From Plectosphaerella cucumerina (taxonomy: Eukaryota; Ascomycota; Sordariomycetes; Glomerellales; Plectosphaerellaceae): a stretch of DNA of 64,000 nt. The DNA lies in contig JAGPXD010000002.1 in NCBI GenBank assembly GCA_020746995.1, forward strand, positions 1,984,001-2,048,000, written 5' to 3'. Every line of letters begins with the position of its first letter. Positions within the stretch are counted from its first letter, which is position 1. The notes beneath the pieces were generated by a model. It had not been told where the DNA came from. It worked only from the letters and a program-made list of their open reading frames with translations, and made no database searches. This document shows, piece after piece, positions 1 through 11,500 of the stretch. The position numbers and the translations under genes are program-made.

Positions 1-110
1 ACCGAGGCCGCACGCCACGCATCTACCGACTCGAACGCAGATTGCAGAGACAACTGTCGGGTGTAATTGATTCTCCTGTTCTTTCACACGCCGAGTCGAC
101 CGTCGCAGCC

Positions 111-1197
111 ATGGAGAACTACCAGAAGCTCGAGAAGGTCGGTGAAGGTGCGTCCTCCTCCTCCTCCTCCTCCATCCCTTGATGCAACTCCTAACTGACA
201 CTCCCTCCCTCAGGTACCTACGGTGTCGTCTACAAGGCCCGCGACCTCCTCAATGGCGGCCGCATCGTCGCCCTCAAGAAGATCCGCCTCGAGGCCGAGG
301 ACGAGGGCGTCCCCTCGACCGCCATCCGCGAAATCTCCCTCCTCAAGGAGATGAAGGACCCCAACATCGTCCGCCTCTTCAACATTGTCCACGCCGACGG
401 CCACAAGCTCTACCTCGTCTTCGAGTTCCTCGACCTCGACCTCAAGAAGTACATGGAGTCCCTGCCCGTCAAGGACGGCGGTCGCGGCAAGGCCCTCCCC
501 GAGGGCACCTCGGACAAGCTCTCGCGCCTCGGCCTCAACCAGACCGTCATCCAAAAGTTCATGTGGCAGCTGTGCGACGGCGTCCGCTACTGCCACTCCC
601 ACCGCGTCCTCCACCGCGACCTCAAGCCCCAGAACCTCCTCATCGACAAGGAGGGCAACCTCAAGCTGGCCGACTTTGGCCTCGCCCGCGCCTTCGGCGT
701 CCCCCTGCGCACCTACACCCACGAGGTCGTCACCCTGTGGTACCGCGCGCCCGAGATCCTGCTCGGCGGTCGTCAGTACTCGACCGGCGTTGACATGTGG
801 TCGGTGGGCTGCATCTTTGCCGAAATGTGCACGCGCAAGCCCCTCTTCCCGGGTGATTCGGAGATTGACGAGATCTTCAAGATCTTCCGGTGAGCTCTGC
901 CTTTGTCTTCCATGTCTTTACTTCGCTAACAAGATCAGCACCCTGAGCACTCCCACCGAGGAGGTCTGGCCCGGCGTCACCTCGTATCCCGACTTCAAGA
1001 GCTCCTTCCCCAAGTGGGTGCGCGACGAGCGTGTCCCTCTGTGCACCAACCTCGACAGCGTCGGCCTCGAGCTGCTCGAGATGATGCTCATCTACGACCC
1101 CGCCAGCCGGCTCTCCGCCAAGCAGGCCTGCAACCACCCCTACTTCGAGTCCTACCCCGCCGCGCATCAGCCGACCCGTACGAACGGATACCACTAG
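111..1197 (+). CDS. cdc2: Cyclin-dependent kinase 1 (Cdc2/Cdc28 orthologue)
   Basis: Main cell-cycle Ser/Thr kinase. Three exons: 111-147, 214-889 and 939-1197, giving 323 aa. Intron 1 (148-213) has donor GTGCGT, a CTAAC branch site and a CTC-repeat tract. Intron 2 (890-938) is 49 nt. The start ATG opens directly into the glycine-rich loop (GEGTYGVVYKA, residues about 11-21), the usual CDK1 N-terminus. Visible motifs are the cyclin-binding PSTAIRE helix, the catalytic HRDLKPQN, the DFG of the activation segment and the T-loop Thr (TYTHEVVTLWYRAPE), the phosphorylation site for CDK-activating kinase. An insertion around PVKDGGRGKALPEGTS before the catalytic loop is usual in filamentous-fungal Cdc2. 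The kinase should act with B-type cyclins. All catalytic residues are intact, so I am very sure of the identity. Confidence 0.97.
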
Positions 1198-4100
1198 AGG
1201 TGCTCAACCGTGCAACGCGGACAGGCGGCAAGGCTGGCCCGGGGCTGAGCGAGTTCATGCACGAGCTGCGGCGTTGTCGTTGCGCAGTCGTTGTGTAGGG
1301 GCGTCAACAACGGCCCCCGCTGTCTCTGCCTAGGCTGTTGCCACACGGCATGATGTGGCGTCGAGAGAGGACATGAGGCTGGGACGCACTACGATGTCTT
1401 GATACACCACGACTGGGCCTTGAGAGGCATTCGAGGCGGGATCTCGTCATCAGCAGCGATAACCGCACACAGTCGGTGCATACACTCTTGCCAGGGACCG
1501 CATGACGTCCCTCTTCTTTTTCCTTTGTTATTAATGTGTACATAATAGAGGTGCGCGACGGAATGGGCCGGTAGGATCATGACTTTTGTGCTACCTTATG
1601 CAGAACGAACGAGCGCACCCAGGGGGCCAGGTGTCGAGGAGGATCCCTCTCAGACCAAAACGAATTCAGTCATGCAACACCACGATCGATGGAGACTGCG
1701 GGCGTGAGTGAGTGTGATGCGGGCGACCCGAGGTGCTGGCACTGTCTCGGCAAGCGGAAAAGGCCATCCATCTGATCGGAAACTGTTCTTCATGAGTCGT
1801 GATCGGAGCATGTCTCAGCAGGGAAGGCTGTGCTGGGGGTGAGCGGGTGCGGTATCGACTATCGTGAGATCATGCCAAGACCACCTCGCCCGTCATCCAT
1901 GTACGGAAACGTTCAGGGAAGCTCTCCTACCGTTTAGGGAAGCCAGCTCGCGTATTGGGAAGTCTACTCACGTTTAGGGAAGCCCGCTTACATCAACCCA
2001 GCCGCGGCGAGCCGCGGCTGACGTCAAGGTTCGTAGGCGGATACTTATGTCAGCGGAACTTCCAGCCAGAAAAACTCCCACGCAACAAAGCCCAGCCCTT
2101 TGGGAGCCTTTTCCCAGCGTTAAGTCCGCAGCCTTGCCCCTTTCCATCCTGGCCTCTCAGAGGGACCCCGAAACCCTTCGGACGGCCAGCGCAACTGCCA
2201 TGTCTCGGTCGGGGAGCGCCATGAAATGTGCATTTCCTGCCGCGCCGCCCTTCCAGAACCCGGGGTCCGGCGAGCGGGTCGGTCCAGATCCCCGGTTCCC
2301 TTTCTCTCTCTCTCTCTCGCTTGAGAAGACCCCGCGGAGGGGTGGCCGCTCGGGGGATGAGGGTGTTCGGGGCTGTTTGACCCCTTTGGCGCCCCCGGCC
2401 CAGGCTTCGGGGGGCGTAGATGCAGGACCGCCGGATGCGGAAGACGGGGGGCCGGGCTACAATGTCTCGACCCGGGCACGGGCGCGGGGAGCTAACGGAA
2501 GATGGGCTTTAGCGACACCGAGACCGCTTAACGATGCCCGCCTTGCCGCGCCGGTCACCGGCCGATGAGAGATGGTCTGATGGCGTGATGGCTGAGAAAG
2601 GTGACCCCCCTCTGCACCCTACGGGCCCTACCTACCTAGACAGAAGTTGAACCCGAGTAGACGGGTCCATCGGTCTTGATTCAGGTGGCACGCCATTCCC
2701 GCTGAATGGGAAGACATGAGATGACTCGAGGCGAGAGATCGCTGGGTCCCCTCGTCTTTGTCCACAGCACCCCCCTTCTCTCCCCTTTTCCTCTCTTCCA
2801 CCCCTCCAGCGGCCGCGACGGCGTCTTCCTCGCGGCGGGGTGAGCTCCGCTGAGTTTGCAAGAGCTGAAGGCATCGTAGGAGCGGGGGGTGTCCATCCTC
2901 AGCACCGGGACGTGGTGCAGATTCAGCCTAAGGTGCGTACAACATGTGCTGGCCTTCGAGGAATGTTCCGAACCAGCCACACAAAGTCAACGTGGCATGA
3001 GTCGCTTGTCGGGACCACGCTTCTCTGGCCACGGCTGCATCGTTTGACAGCTTCAGGGTCTTCTACAGACCGAGGTCGAGACCAAAGGGTCCCCAGCTGA
3101 AATGTCAGGCGAAGGGTAGTAGCCTTCGGCGGTGCAGTAGCGAAGGTGTTGTGCATTGTTTTTTTCATCCCATTATGCACCCATGATGCTCAATGGCCAA
3201 GTCTCGACGGGACGACACTTTCGACGGTGTGCCCAGCAAGCCCAGCTCAAGCTTACGGACGTACATGGGATGAAATCGAGGCCGGCCGCCCCCATCTTCC
3301 CTCCCTGGTGCCTTGGCGATCTCGAGACCGCTCCCTCCCGCATCGATCGAACTCGAAACAAGCACCGTGACAATAGCCCCTCTCCCACCCCCTGAATAGA
3401 GGAGGCAGAGCGCCTCCCACGGCACATCTCCCGAGAAACACACAACTGCCGATCTCGAAAAGCCAAGATCTGCATCAGGCGTTCCGAGAGCAAGAGACAA
3501 TGATGTCGCCGCGTCGATTCACGTCCGCTTCCGGGGGTGCGCCAAGTCCCCGAACCCTTGGGAATGAGCTCATGTTCGGGAAACCGGACTCCTTGCGAGC
3601 CCGAGGGTATGGTCGTCATGCGTCAGGTCTTACTCCTGGCCCATTTAGGAAGCCTTCCAAATGTCTCTTCATCTCGCGGGCTGTGACGGATGGTTGTGAG
3701 CTAGAAGGTCGCTGCTGGTGCGTGGACAAAGGGCAGGCCGCAAACGGCGATGAACCCCCGGGGTGCCTCGCCACACGCTCGCGAGACTAGGACCCAGGGT
3801 CCTGGGACGATCTAGAATGTCTCAATGGGATTTTGGAGCGTGCGGCGTATTTGTCCGGTCGTTGATACCCGTAGGAGGGGGCCCCCTCTCGAGAAGTTCC
3901 ATCAAAGAGATGCATGGGGTCGGACGGAGGAAGATGGTAATCAGGAGACAAATGAGGCGGGCTCGACCTGCTCGTCTTGGTCTAGCCGCGCCTGCTGATC
4001 TCTGGAGAAGCTTTGGAGGCGTCAGGGTAGCTGTCGTGGCGGCTCTGGATCGTCAGCTCGTGTCGAGTCATTTTGGTGATGGACCGGCATCCAGCTCTGC

Positions 4101-4378
4101 AGCTGATCTGCTGGCGCGCGCCTCAGCGGGATGATCATGGGACGGGCGGCGAAACGTGGGATCTACATGGGATAAAAGAGACGTTGGGAAGCTTTTGCTT
4201 AGGGCGGGCGAGGGCGGCGAGAGGCGGGACGTTGTGCCGATATCACATCACATCAGATGTAGCTGTTTATAGGAATCATGTACATTGAAGTTTTAGCAGC
4301 CGCTTGGTCCGACTATCCAAGGCAAGCCGGACATCTAGCTAGCTCCTCATGTCCCCAAGATCCAAGAGTGCCTGGCGC
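1198..4378. other. Intergenic, convergent 3' ends of cdc2 and the NLP gene
   Basis: No coding frame here shows a recognisable domain or a sensible splice structure. It holds the cdc2 3' region, the four-unit 20-bp repeat near 1910-1990 and a short TC microsatellite at about 2302-2320. Otherwise I see nothing. Confidence 0.6.
1910..1990. repeat. Degenerate 20-bp direct repeat, four units
   Basis: Units begin at 1910, 1931, 1951 and 1971 and share the core CGTTYAGGGAAGC (the third unit is the most diverged, CGTATTGGGAAG). The last three units have an exact 20-bp period. The array stands alone in the intergenic region 3' of cdc2. Confidence 0.75.
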
Positions 4379-5204
4379 TTAGAAGGCGGCGCGCATGTTG
4401 TTGGCAAAGTTGTTGTCGTTGAAGGGGCAGTTGGCGCTCTTGAAGTCACCCTTGTTGAGGGCGCTCTTGACGATGGGCTCCATCGCATCCCAGTCCCAGA
4501 TCCAGTAGGTGCGGCCCTCGGTGTTGGTGAACTGCAGTTCGTGGTTCTTGCCGCCGCTGGTGAAGTACTCGACCTTGACGTTGTTGCCGCGCCTCTGGGG
4601 GTTGCCGGTGCGCTTGAAGTTGCCGTGGCCTGAGGCGGCGCCGGCGACGATGGCGCCGTTGACGTTCTGGCTGTTGAGCCAGACGACGGAGCTCTCCCAG
4701 TCGTGGCGGTGACCGCTGACGAGGTTGCCGTCGGCGGGCTGATCCTTGGGCCAGTACTGTGACACGCAGAGTTAGTGATGTCTTTCTTTGGGCAGTTCAG
4801 GAGCAAGAGTTGACTCACCCAGGCGTACATGATACCGAAGCGGCCGTTCAAGTTCATGGTCCTGGCGTAGGTCTGGCCCCTGCTGGTGTCCTTGCAGCCA
4901 CCGGCGGTGGTGCCGCTGTCCTGGAGACCGCCGCTGGGAGGTGTTAGTGTGGGAGATGTCTTGTTGGGAACTTCAAGGCGTACCTGATCTGGTTGTTCTT
5001 GTTCACGGCGGTGTAGGGCTGGCAGCCGTGGGCAATGTGCAGCAGAGGCTGGAACTTGCGGATGATGGCGCCGTTGGGTCCGAGAGTATCAGGGACGGGG
5101 AAGAGGGAGTCGTGGGGGACGGTGCCAGGAGCAGGCCAAGTCTGGCCCTGGACGAGGGATGCGGCGCCAAGGGCCAGGAAAGAGAGAACCGAGGTGGGAA
5201 GCAT
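4379..5204 (-). CDS. Secreted NLP (necrosis- and ethylene-inducing peptide 1-like protein), type 1
   Basis: Predicted secreted protein of the NPP1/NLP family, known in plant-associated microbes for membrane damage in eudicots. Exons on the reverse strand are 4984-5204, 4819-4933 and 4379-4756, giving 237 aa, the usual family length. Residues 1-20 form a signal peptide ending ...SLVQG. The diagnostic heptapeptide GHRHDWE lies at 127-133. The cysteine pair Cys61 and Cys87 is the type-1 pattern with one disulfide. Metal-pocket acidic residues are partly visible in the heptapeptide and no break is seen, so the gene looks intact. Introns are 50 and 62 nt with GT-AG ends. A TATA box sits about 110 bp upstream. 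Whether it is cytotoxic or one of the non-toxic NLPs cannot be read from motifs alone. Confidence 0.95.
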
Positions 5205-7030
5205 GGTTGCAACGAGTGGCAGTGGGTTTGAGTGAGTGTTGATCTGGGATGCTCAAGAAGATGCTGATGAGGATGAGGAGATATTTCTGCCAAGAGAGGC
5301 AGTCGATGGCGGTTTATATACCCCTGAGGTCAACGTTCCTGGATGCCTCTGCTCTATCCGTAGTCTCGGTGCATGATGATACGAAGAGGTTCCATCACGG
5401 ATGCCTGGTCTCTCGAGCCCGCATCCCGAGCACCTTCCCCCTTCTCTCCGCGGACCCTGAAGGCTTCGTGCCTTCGAAGTCGGAGACTGTCACTTTCCAC
5501 ATCAATATTCACGAGTCAGGCCGGCCGCACGTGCAACCCTTTTGGACCATGACTGGGGCATTCTTCGGGCCCTCCCGCACGGCGCAGGACCCAAATGAGG
5601 CCGAAGACTCCGCTTACGATACCACAACTACCGTGAGGCTGGGGATGGGGGCATGGGTCCCTGATTGCCCCTGTTCAGACAGGTGGCACAGACAAATGTG
5701 TCTGTGTCGTGGGACGGGGGCCGGGAAGACTGGAAGTTCCGAGGTGGTCTAATCGATACGAGGGGAAAGAGTCTAAGCGAGGAACTACTCGTATATTCGT
5801 TCATGCAGTTCAAGGCAGCGACGATCAAAGCCGTTGGTGTTGAAGTCGTTGCTCCTCTATTCTACCTTGGCTAGCGACGACACGAGGTGCGGTCGGTGGA
5901 CAGCAAAACGACAGGACCGACCCGTCGGCTATTTCCGACCCGCCGGTGACAGAAACAGCGGACGAGACGACCTTGCCCGAACCGTCCGGGGTAATCTATC
6001 TACCTTCTCTTCCCAGACAAATCCAGGTTCGCAAACATGCCATGCCGAGTCATGGCAGACGGGGCTCGGGCCTTGATGGCTCGCGGCGCAGTTCCTCATC
6101 GGGCTGGGGCGATACGCCTTGCGGTCTTCGCGAAGGCACAAACCCCTGGTTAGCCGCCGCGACCGAGTAATGTCAGCTGTCACAATCTCTCTTCAGACGG
6201 CTGCCTAGTGCAGACGATTTGGAAAGCTCTTCACTGCTATCAGACAACGTTGACGGGCGTGTGCTTCTGCCGTATGTCGTCGGAACTCTGATCTCATCTC
6301 GAGGGTTGGAACTCATGGTCCTGGTGTTGTATGCCGTCCCTTCACCGCATTTACCTTCCCCCAAGTCCATCTCTGTCGATCAGCAAGGTAAAACGTCTGG
6401 GGAATGGCAACCAACCGACTACCGGGAGCTCTACCCCTGCCCCCTCAGTTTGCAGTGCTTGACTCGCGACCGGGGGCCACCGGCCACGGGAAGAGCCTCG
6501 ACCCCGTGTAGGGCTTACCGACCGGCTGGTTCGGCAACTCTGAGCAAACAACCTCGACAACCCAAAAGAAGACTTCTCGTACTCCTGAACGCCTCGTTAT
6601 ATCGCTCAGGTGGGCCCTGGCGTCCAGGGTCCTATGTTTGTTTATGCTTCCTTCCTCTTCCGGGGGCTTTTCTTCTCGGGAAGATATCGAAACCCCCGAG
6701 CCCGTTGGGTTCCTGCCAAGACGGGAGCACGGCAAAGGGGGGAAGATGGCTGTGAAGAACACGGGAGCGAGAGCGAGTCGTGGTAAGGGGGCACGGTCGT
6801 GAGGTTCATCGCGGCTTTTCCCCAGTGCGGGTGCGTGTGTGTTCGTCGCATGATTGTTCAGCGTTCAGCGTTTCAGGCGTCGTAGCATTCAACCAGCTGT
6901 TGCCTACGACGGTGGGATGCGCAGCTGGAGTTGGAAGCTGCTAAGAAGCACGAGTGCCGAAAACAATCGGGCTCCGAGACATTGTTCGTCATTTCCCCCC
7001 CTCAACCTTTCCTTCCTAAGAAACCTCCCC
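5205..7030. other. Intergenic, NLP promoter side and 3' side of the DUF1593 gene
   Basis: Contains the NLP promoter near 5205-5400. No coding frame in the rest shows a domain, signal peptide or splice structure I would defend. Confidence 0.55.
5313..5320 (-). promoter_or_regulatory. TATA box of the NLP gene
   Basis: On the reverse strand it reads TATATAAA, preceded directly by AGGGG (a stress-response-element-like core). It lies about 110 bp upstream of the NLP start codon, a normal spacing for a strongly regulated fungal gene. Confidence 0.6.
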
Positions 7031-8593
7031 CTACTCGTCCATGTCAAACTCCTTCATGATGTCGGCAATTGCCTCGAGACCACCGCCCGCCTTGCCCCGA
7101 AGCTCCTTGTTCGTCGTCTGGATCAGCACGCGCTTGTATGTCGTCAGCGCCGGCGTGCCATTGTCCGTCACCTCGAGGATGAGGTGCAGCAGCTGACCCT
7201 TGGGGATGGGCTTCTGCGTGACGAACATGTCGAAGCAGCACTTTTCCGGCGGCGGCAGCGTCACCTTGGCCTTGCTCGAGTCGCCGCCCTCGATGACCAG
7301 CGGCGGCACCTCGAAGCGCACCATCCACTGCGTCGCTGTCGGGTCCGTGTACTGCCACCACTTGTACGAGAGGGCGTCACCATCCGGGTCGCGCGACTCT
7401 CCGGCGTCGAGCTCGATGGTGCTTCCCGCCTCGGCTTCGATGAGGAGCGGGCCGAGGCCGTCGTGGCCGTTGACCACGGCGATGGGGTGGTGGTTGGCGC
7501 CCGCGAAATCCGGGGTGAGAGTCCACCGGATGCGAGCGGCAAAGTCGTTCTGGAAGGCGTCGCGCCACCGCCAGATGGACGCCTGGTTGGAGCGGTAGGT
7601 CCGGCCGTCGGCACCAACCACCGTGTCGGCCATGTCGCTGTAGTGTCTGCTCACCTGGGCCTTGTCGCTGCAGTCCGTCAGACCGTAGCGACCACCCCAG
7701 GAGCCGTATTCGGGGTGCTCGGGCACGCCAAGGCCGTTTTGGATGAGGTAGAGGAAGGTGGGCGTGTCGCCCTCGGGGATGAAGAGGTAGTCGGGGTACG
7801 TTGACCCGAGGGGGCCGATCTGAATGTTCTGCTTGATCCAAGACTTTGTCATCTTGGAAAAGTCCGGGCCGCCCTGGTCGAACTTGTAGTAGCGGTCGCC
7901 CGAGATGCCGGTCCAGGCGGCAAGGCCGTATTGGTTCCAGCCATGGACGGAGGAGATGTAGAAGATGTCTGGGTACTTTGTGCGGATCCAGACGGCCGTG
8001 TCATCCTGGTCCGAGATTGTGTAGACGCGCAGCTTGGCGCGCAGGGCAGCGGCCTTTTCGGCGCTGTGCTTGTTCGTGATGGTCAGGAGCACCTGAGCGA
8101 GGACATTTGTGCCGCCCCAGACGAGGATCCAAAGGGGAGCGTCCGAGGGGGCCTCGATGCGCTCCAGGAGCAGCTCGTGGCCGTCGGTGAGGGGCTTGTC
8201 AGCCCCGACGCCCTCAAAGCCGTAGACCTGAGGAGGTTAGACTGGAATTGCCAGTGTTTGGTGACAAAGGGGCACGTGGCTTACCGGCGGGCCCGTCTTC
8301 ACGATGCTGCGGAAGTGGTCGGCGGAGGGGTAGGGGAAGTCGGGGTGCGTGTGCTTGTTGAGGTTGTCGACGGCGTCGGCGTAGCCGTCGATGATCTTGA
8401 GCATATCCTGAGGGCACACCTTGTTCTTCATCCAGGTGGACGTGACGGCCACGAGGCCCTCGACGTCGAACTGGTTGGCATAGAGCAGGAAGCGGACGAG
8501 GGACTCGGCATCATCGGGCTCGTTGGAGATGTCGGAGATGACGAAGACGCGGGGCCTTGTCGGGAACGTCTGGAGGGTATCTGTGGGCGACAT
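7031..8593 (-). CDS. DUF1593 / Sde182-like nucleoside-hydrolase-fold protein
   Basis: Two exons, 8285-8593 and 7031-8227, joined in phase 0 across a 57-nt intron, giving 501 aa. The N-terminal two-thirds match the DUF1593 (cellulose-binding Sde182, nucleoside-hydrolase-like) family. The Asp cluster DISNEPDD (D21, D27, D28) resembles the DTDxGxDD metal site of nucleoside hydrolases. Further blocks are WILVWGGTNVLAQ and GSWGGRYG. The last about 130 residues have an Ig-like beta pattern (EAEAGSTIELDAGESRDPDG) as in the family's C-terminal domain. No signal peptide is seen, unlike the secreted bacterial founder, so an intracellular hydrolase is possible. The substrate is unknown. It is sure by family, unsure by function. 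Confidence 0.88.
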
Positions 8594-11500
8594 CTCGTGT
8601 GTGAAAGTGTGGGATGAAGTTGAGATCGCGGGGTCGACGCGGACTCTGGGGATTGCCTCCTAATAGCAAGATGGCGAATTATCTGTGATGCCCGAAAGGG
8701 AAGTCAGAGGCACCGACCCCGCCGGGGAAGCGTGGAGTAGCCGAAAGGGGATGTCATAAGCGCCAGCCCCAGAAATTGTCTTGCGGTCTTGGTGACGTGA
8801 ACTCGGAAGAGCGGCATGACATTTCAGTCAAGATGATATATTGGATTTCTCTCATCTGTGGAATAGCATATGATCACTTATGACACGCGTATGTGAGAGA
8901 TGCTGTGTGTTGAAATAGCTGCCCGAGGAAGCATGGCACAGTCTGAGGGCCAAACAGGAAGTCTTTAGCATCGATTCTCCACATCGCTGCACCGTTGACC
9001 TGATGACATAATCGCATCCAAGTATGGTCGGCGAGAAGTGACATGTTCTCTCTCACTCATCCATCACTCATCATCTTCCCCGAACAAGGCAACTTCACCT
9101 CGCTCTGTATCCGAAACAGACGCTGGACCTATTCTAAGAGACGAGGCTGCACCCTGTCCCGGCCCAACCCATCCCGTCGGTTCCCCTTCTCCCGGCGCGG
9201 CTTGCTGGAGCAGGGTAACACCAACACCCGCCAGGCGCCGCCCATGCGCCAAAAAGACCCAATCAGAGAAGTCGGACAGCTGCAGGGCCGGGGAAGTTGG
9301 GGGCACAGGATTGGGGGATCTGGCGCCAACAGACAGACGAGACAAACAAACAAGCGCGGTGCAGGGGGTGCAGCAGGATGTCCTTTGTGTCAAAGGGATG
9401 CAGCGAGGATGCGAAATTGGCCGAGGGGGGGCAATCGCATGTTGTTGTTGCTGCGAGGTTGAGCGGCGGTCTGTTGGTTGGTTGGCTGCGAGAGGCAGAC
9501 TGCGCTGCTGTTGGCCCGCGAGGCGACCGTGGCCGACCACTCAGCGGCCGAGGAGGGCTGGCGGAATGACGTGCAGCTTGTCGGGCGAGGGTTCTGAAAC
9601 GCCGCGCTTCGAGGTGCGCGCTTCCCCCTCCGTGCCGGCCTTGAATAGCATCTTCTCCCATTTCTCGAGGCAGCCTGCACCATCCATCCGGTCGTTGGCA
9701 GTCGCGCGCCTCTTGGACCCGCGGGCCCGGGTCGGAGGGGTGTTGCGATAGAAAGGCGGTTCTCGGGGGTCAACCTCATGCTCGTCGTTGCGAAGGCCAG
9801 CTGCCGTACATCGAGCGGACGATGGCGCAGCAGTTTCGCTCTGTTGGACGAGAGGCATCGCGAGAGGTATGACGGCGCGGCAGCCGTCGCAAACCGGGAG
9901 GGAGTCGGGCCTGGCGAGCTGGAATGACCGGCGCCGAGGCACATGCACAAGCACAAGCACGGCACCAAGACTCGGAGAACCCTGTCGAGCTGTCATGGTC
10001 ATGGCCGGCGCCGAGACAGCGTGTGTGTTCACGATGATTCAGCAGGCACTGCCCCCAGTCTTGAAGGCAGTTGACCACTGGAATCGACTGCAGGCGGTGC
10101 TGCTAGGGGAGGGCCGTGGAGTGACAGCGGAGGCAGCCGGGATCGCCAGCCAGTGCAGTGCACTGCAGCTTTGGTGGTGCTGGTGCATCGGCCGCTGGCG
10201 GGCACCCCACTGGTCCGGCGTGCGCGACCCCGCAATCCCGTGCTTGCCCGACGGGCCAATGGCCGCCCGTCCGCCGAGTCGAGATTCAAGGTGTGGCCGA
10301 GGACGGCAGCAAAGTTGAGCGACGGCGATGCCGGGCTGGGCTTCGGGGGAAAAGTCTTTTTTTACCTTCATCGGTCGCATCGCATGGCATCGCATGAGTC
10401 TCAGCGGCGCAAGGTTCGGCATCGGGGCATCTTGCAGAAAGCGGACGGACAACTTCTTGCTGACACGGAGCTGTTGACGAATGCGCACACGCAACGGCGA
10501 ACAGCGGTCGGAGAAGAGGCGTCATCGACCCTCCGTGCCTCGGTGTGGCTGGTGCAGAGGAAACGCCACATATCTGTCCTCTGACAGGACCGGGGTCCAA
10601 TGACAGGGCAGAAGCCGAGGTTCGCCACAGCCCGGCAGGCATTCGTGATGGGGCTCTTGACGAATAGACTCGTAGGGACTCGTGGACTCGTACTTGTAAT
10701 CCACTTGTAATCCGGGGTCAGCCCTCGACGTCCGCGGCGCCCGGGCCTGGCAGTGTCAAGTCCCGTAATCGTGGATAGCTGTGGAAGTCAAGAGTGCTGA
10801 ATGCGAGCATTGAAGACCCCCTGCCTGACCCCTGTCTTCCAGCCCAAGCCACGATTTCGCATCATCGGCGCCCCGCTGAGTCATCCCTGCCATCGATCAT
10901 CAGGGCGACAGGGGGGGAGGGGGGTGCGTTCTCTCTTCTTCTGCGGGCTGGGGGTTCAATCGGCTTTCTCTCTCCGTACTGCTGCTGCAGTGCCAAGATG
11001 GAGGTGGCGAAGGGCCAAGCCAAGCATTTTGCCCAGCGCCCGACGATAGGACAGGCAGACAGGCAGGCTGGCGAGCAGGCAGGGCAAGAGGCAGAGGCTC
11101 ACGGCAGTCGCGGTCGCTGAGCCTTCATTTTAGTTGAGGCTTCGGCTTCGGCTGCGGCGGGCGAGTTGAACGGGAGTAGAAGTTGGCCCAAGCCGGGGCT
11201 TCAGGCAGACACCGTCTCTCCCCAATGATCACGGGCGTCGTGCCAAGGCATCGTGACTCTCTCGTACGAGTAGGCATCGCAGGCAGCGGGTGCCGCGGGG
11301 TCGACTGGACTCAACCCACCGCCAGGTGAACCTCCCCCCATCACGAGACGGGCAAGTCAAGACACCTGCCCTCCCCTCAACACGCGGCCCTCGCACCAGC
11401 CACAGACAGGCGTGCACTGCATCCCCGAGTCGAAGGGAGGCTGGCACCCACCGGCATTCACCCCGAGGTCAGTCCTCGAGACGTCGCGAGCAAATGGCCG

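Noticed and set aside
6854..7804. 316-codon plus-strand frame
   Set aside because: Antisense shadow of the DUF1593 gene; no domain, and the reverse-strand gene explains the codon pattern.
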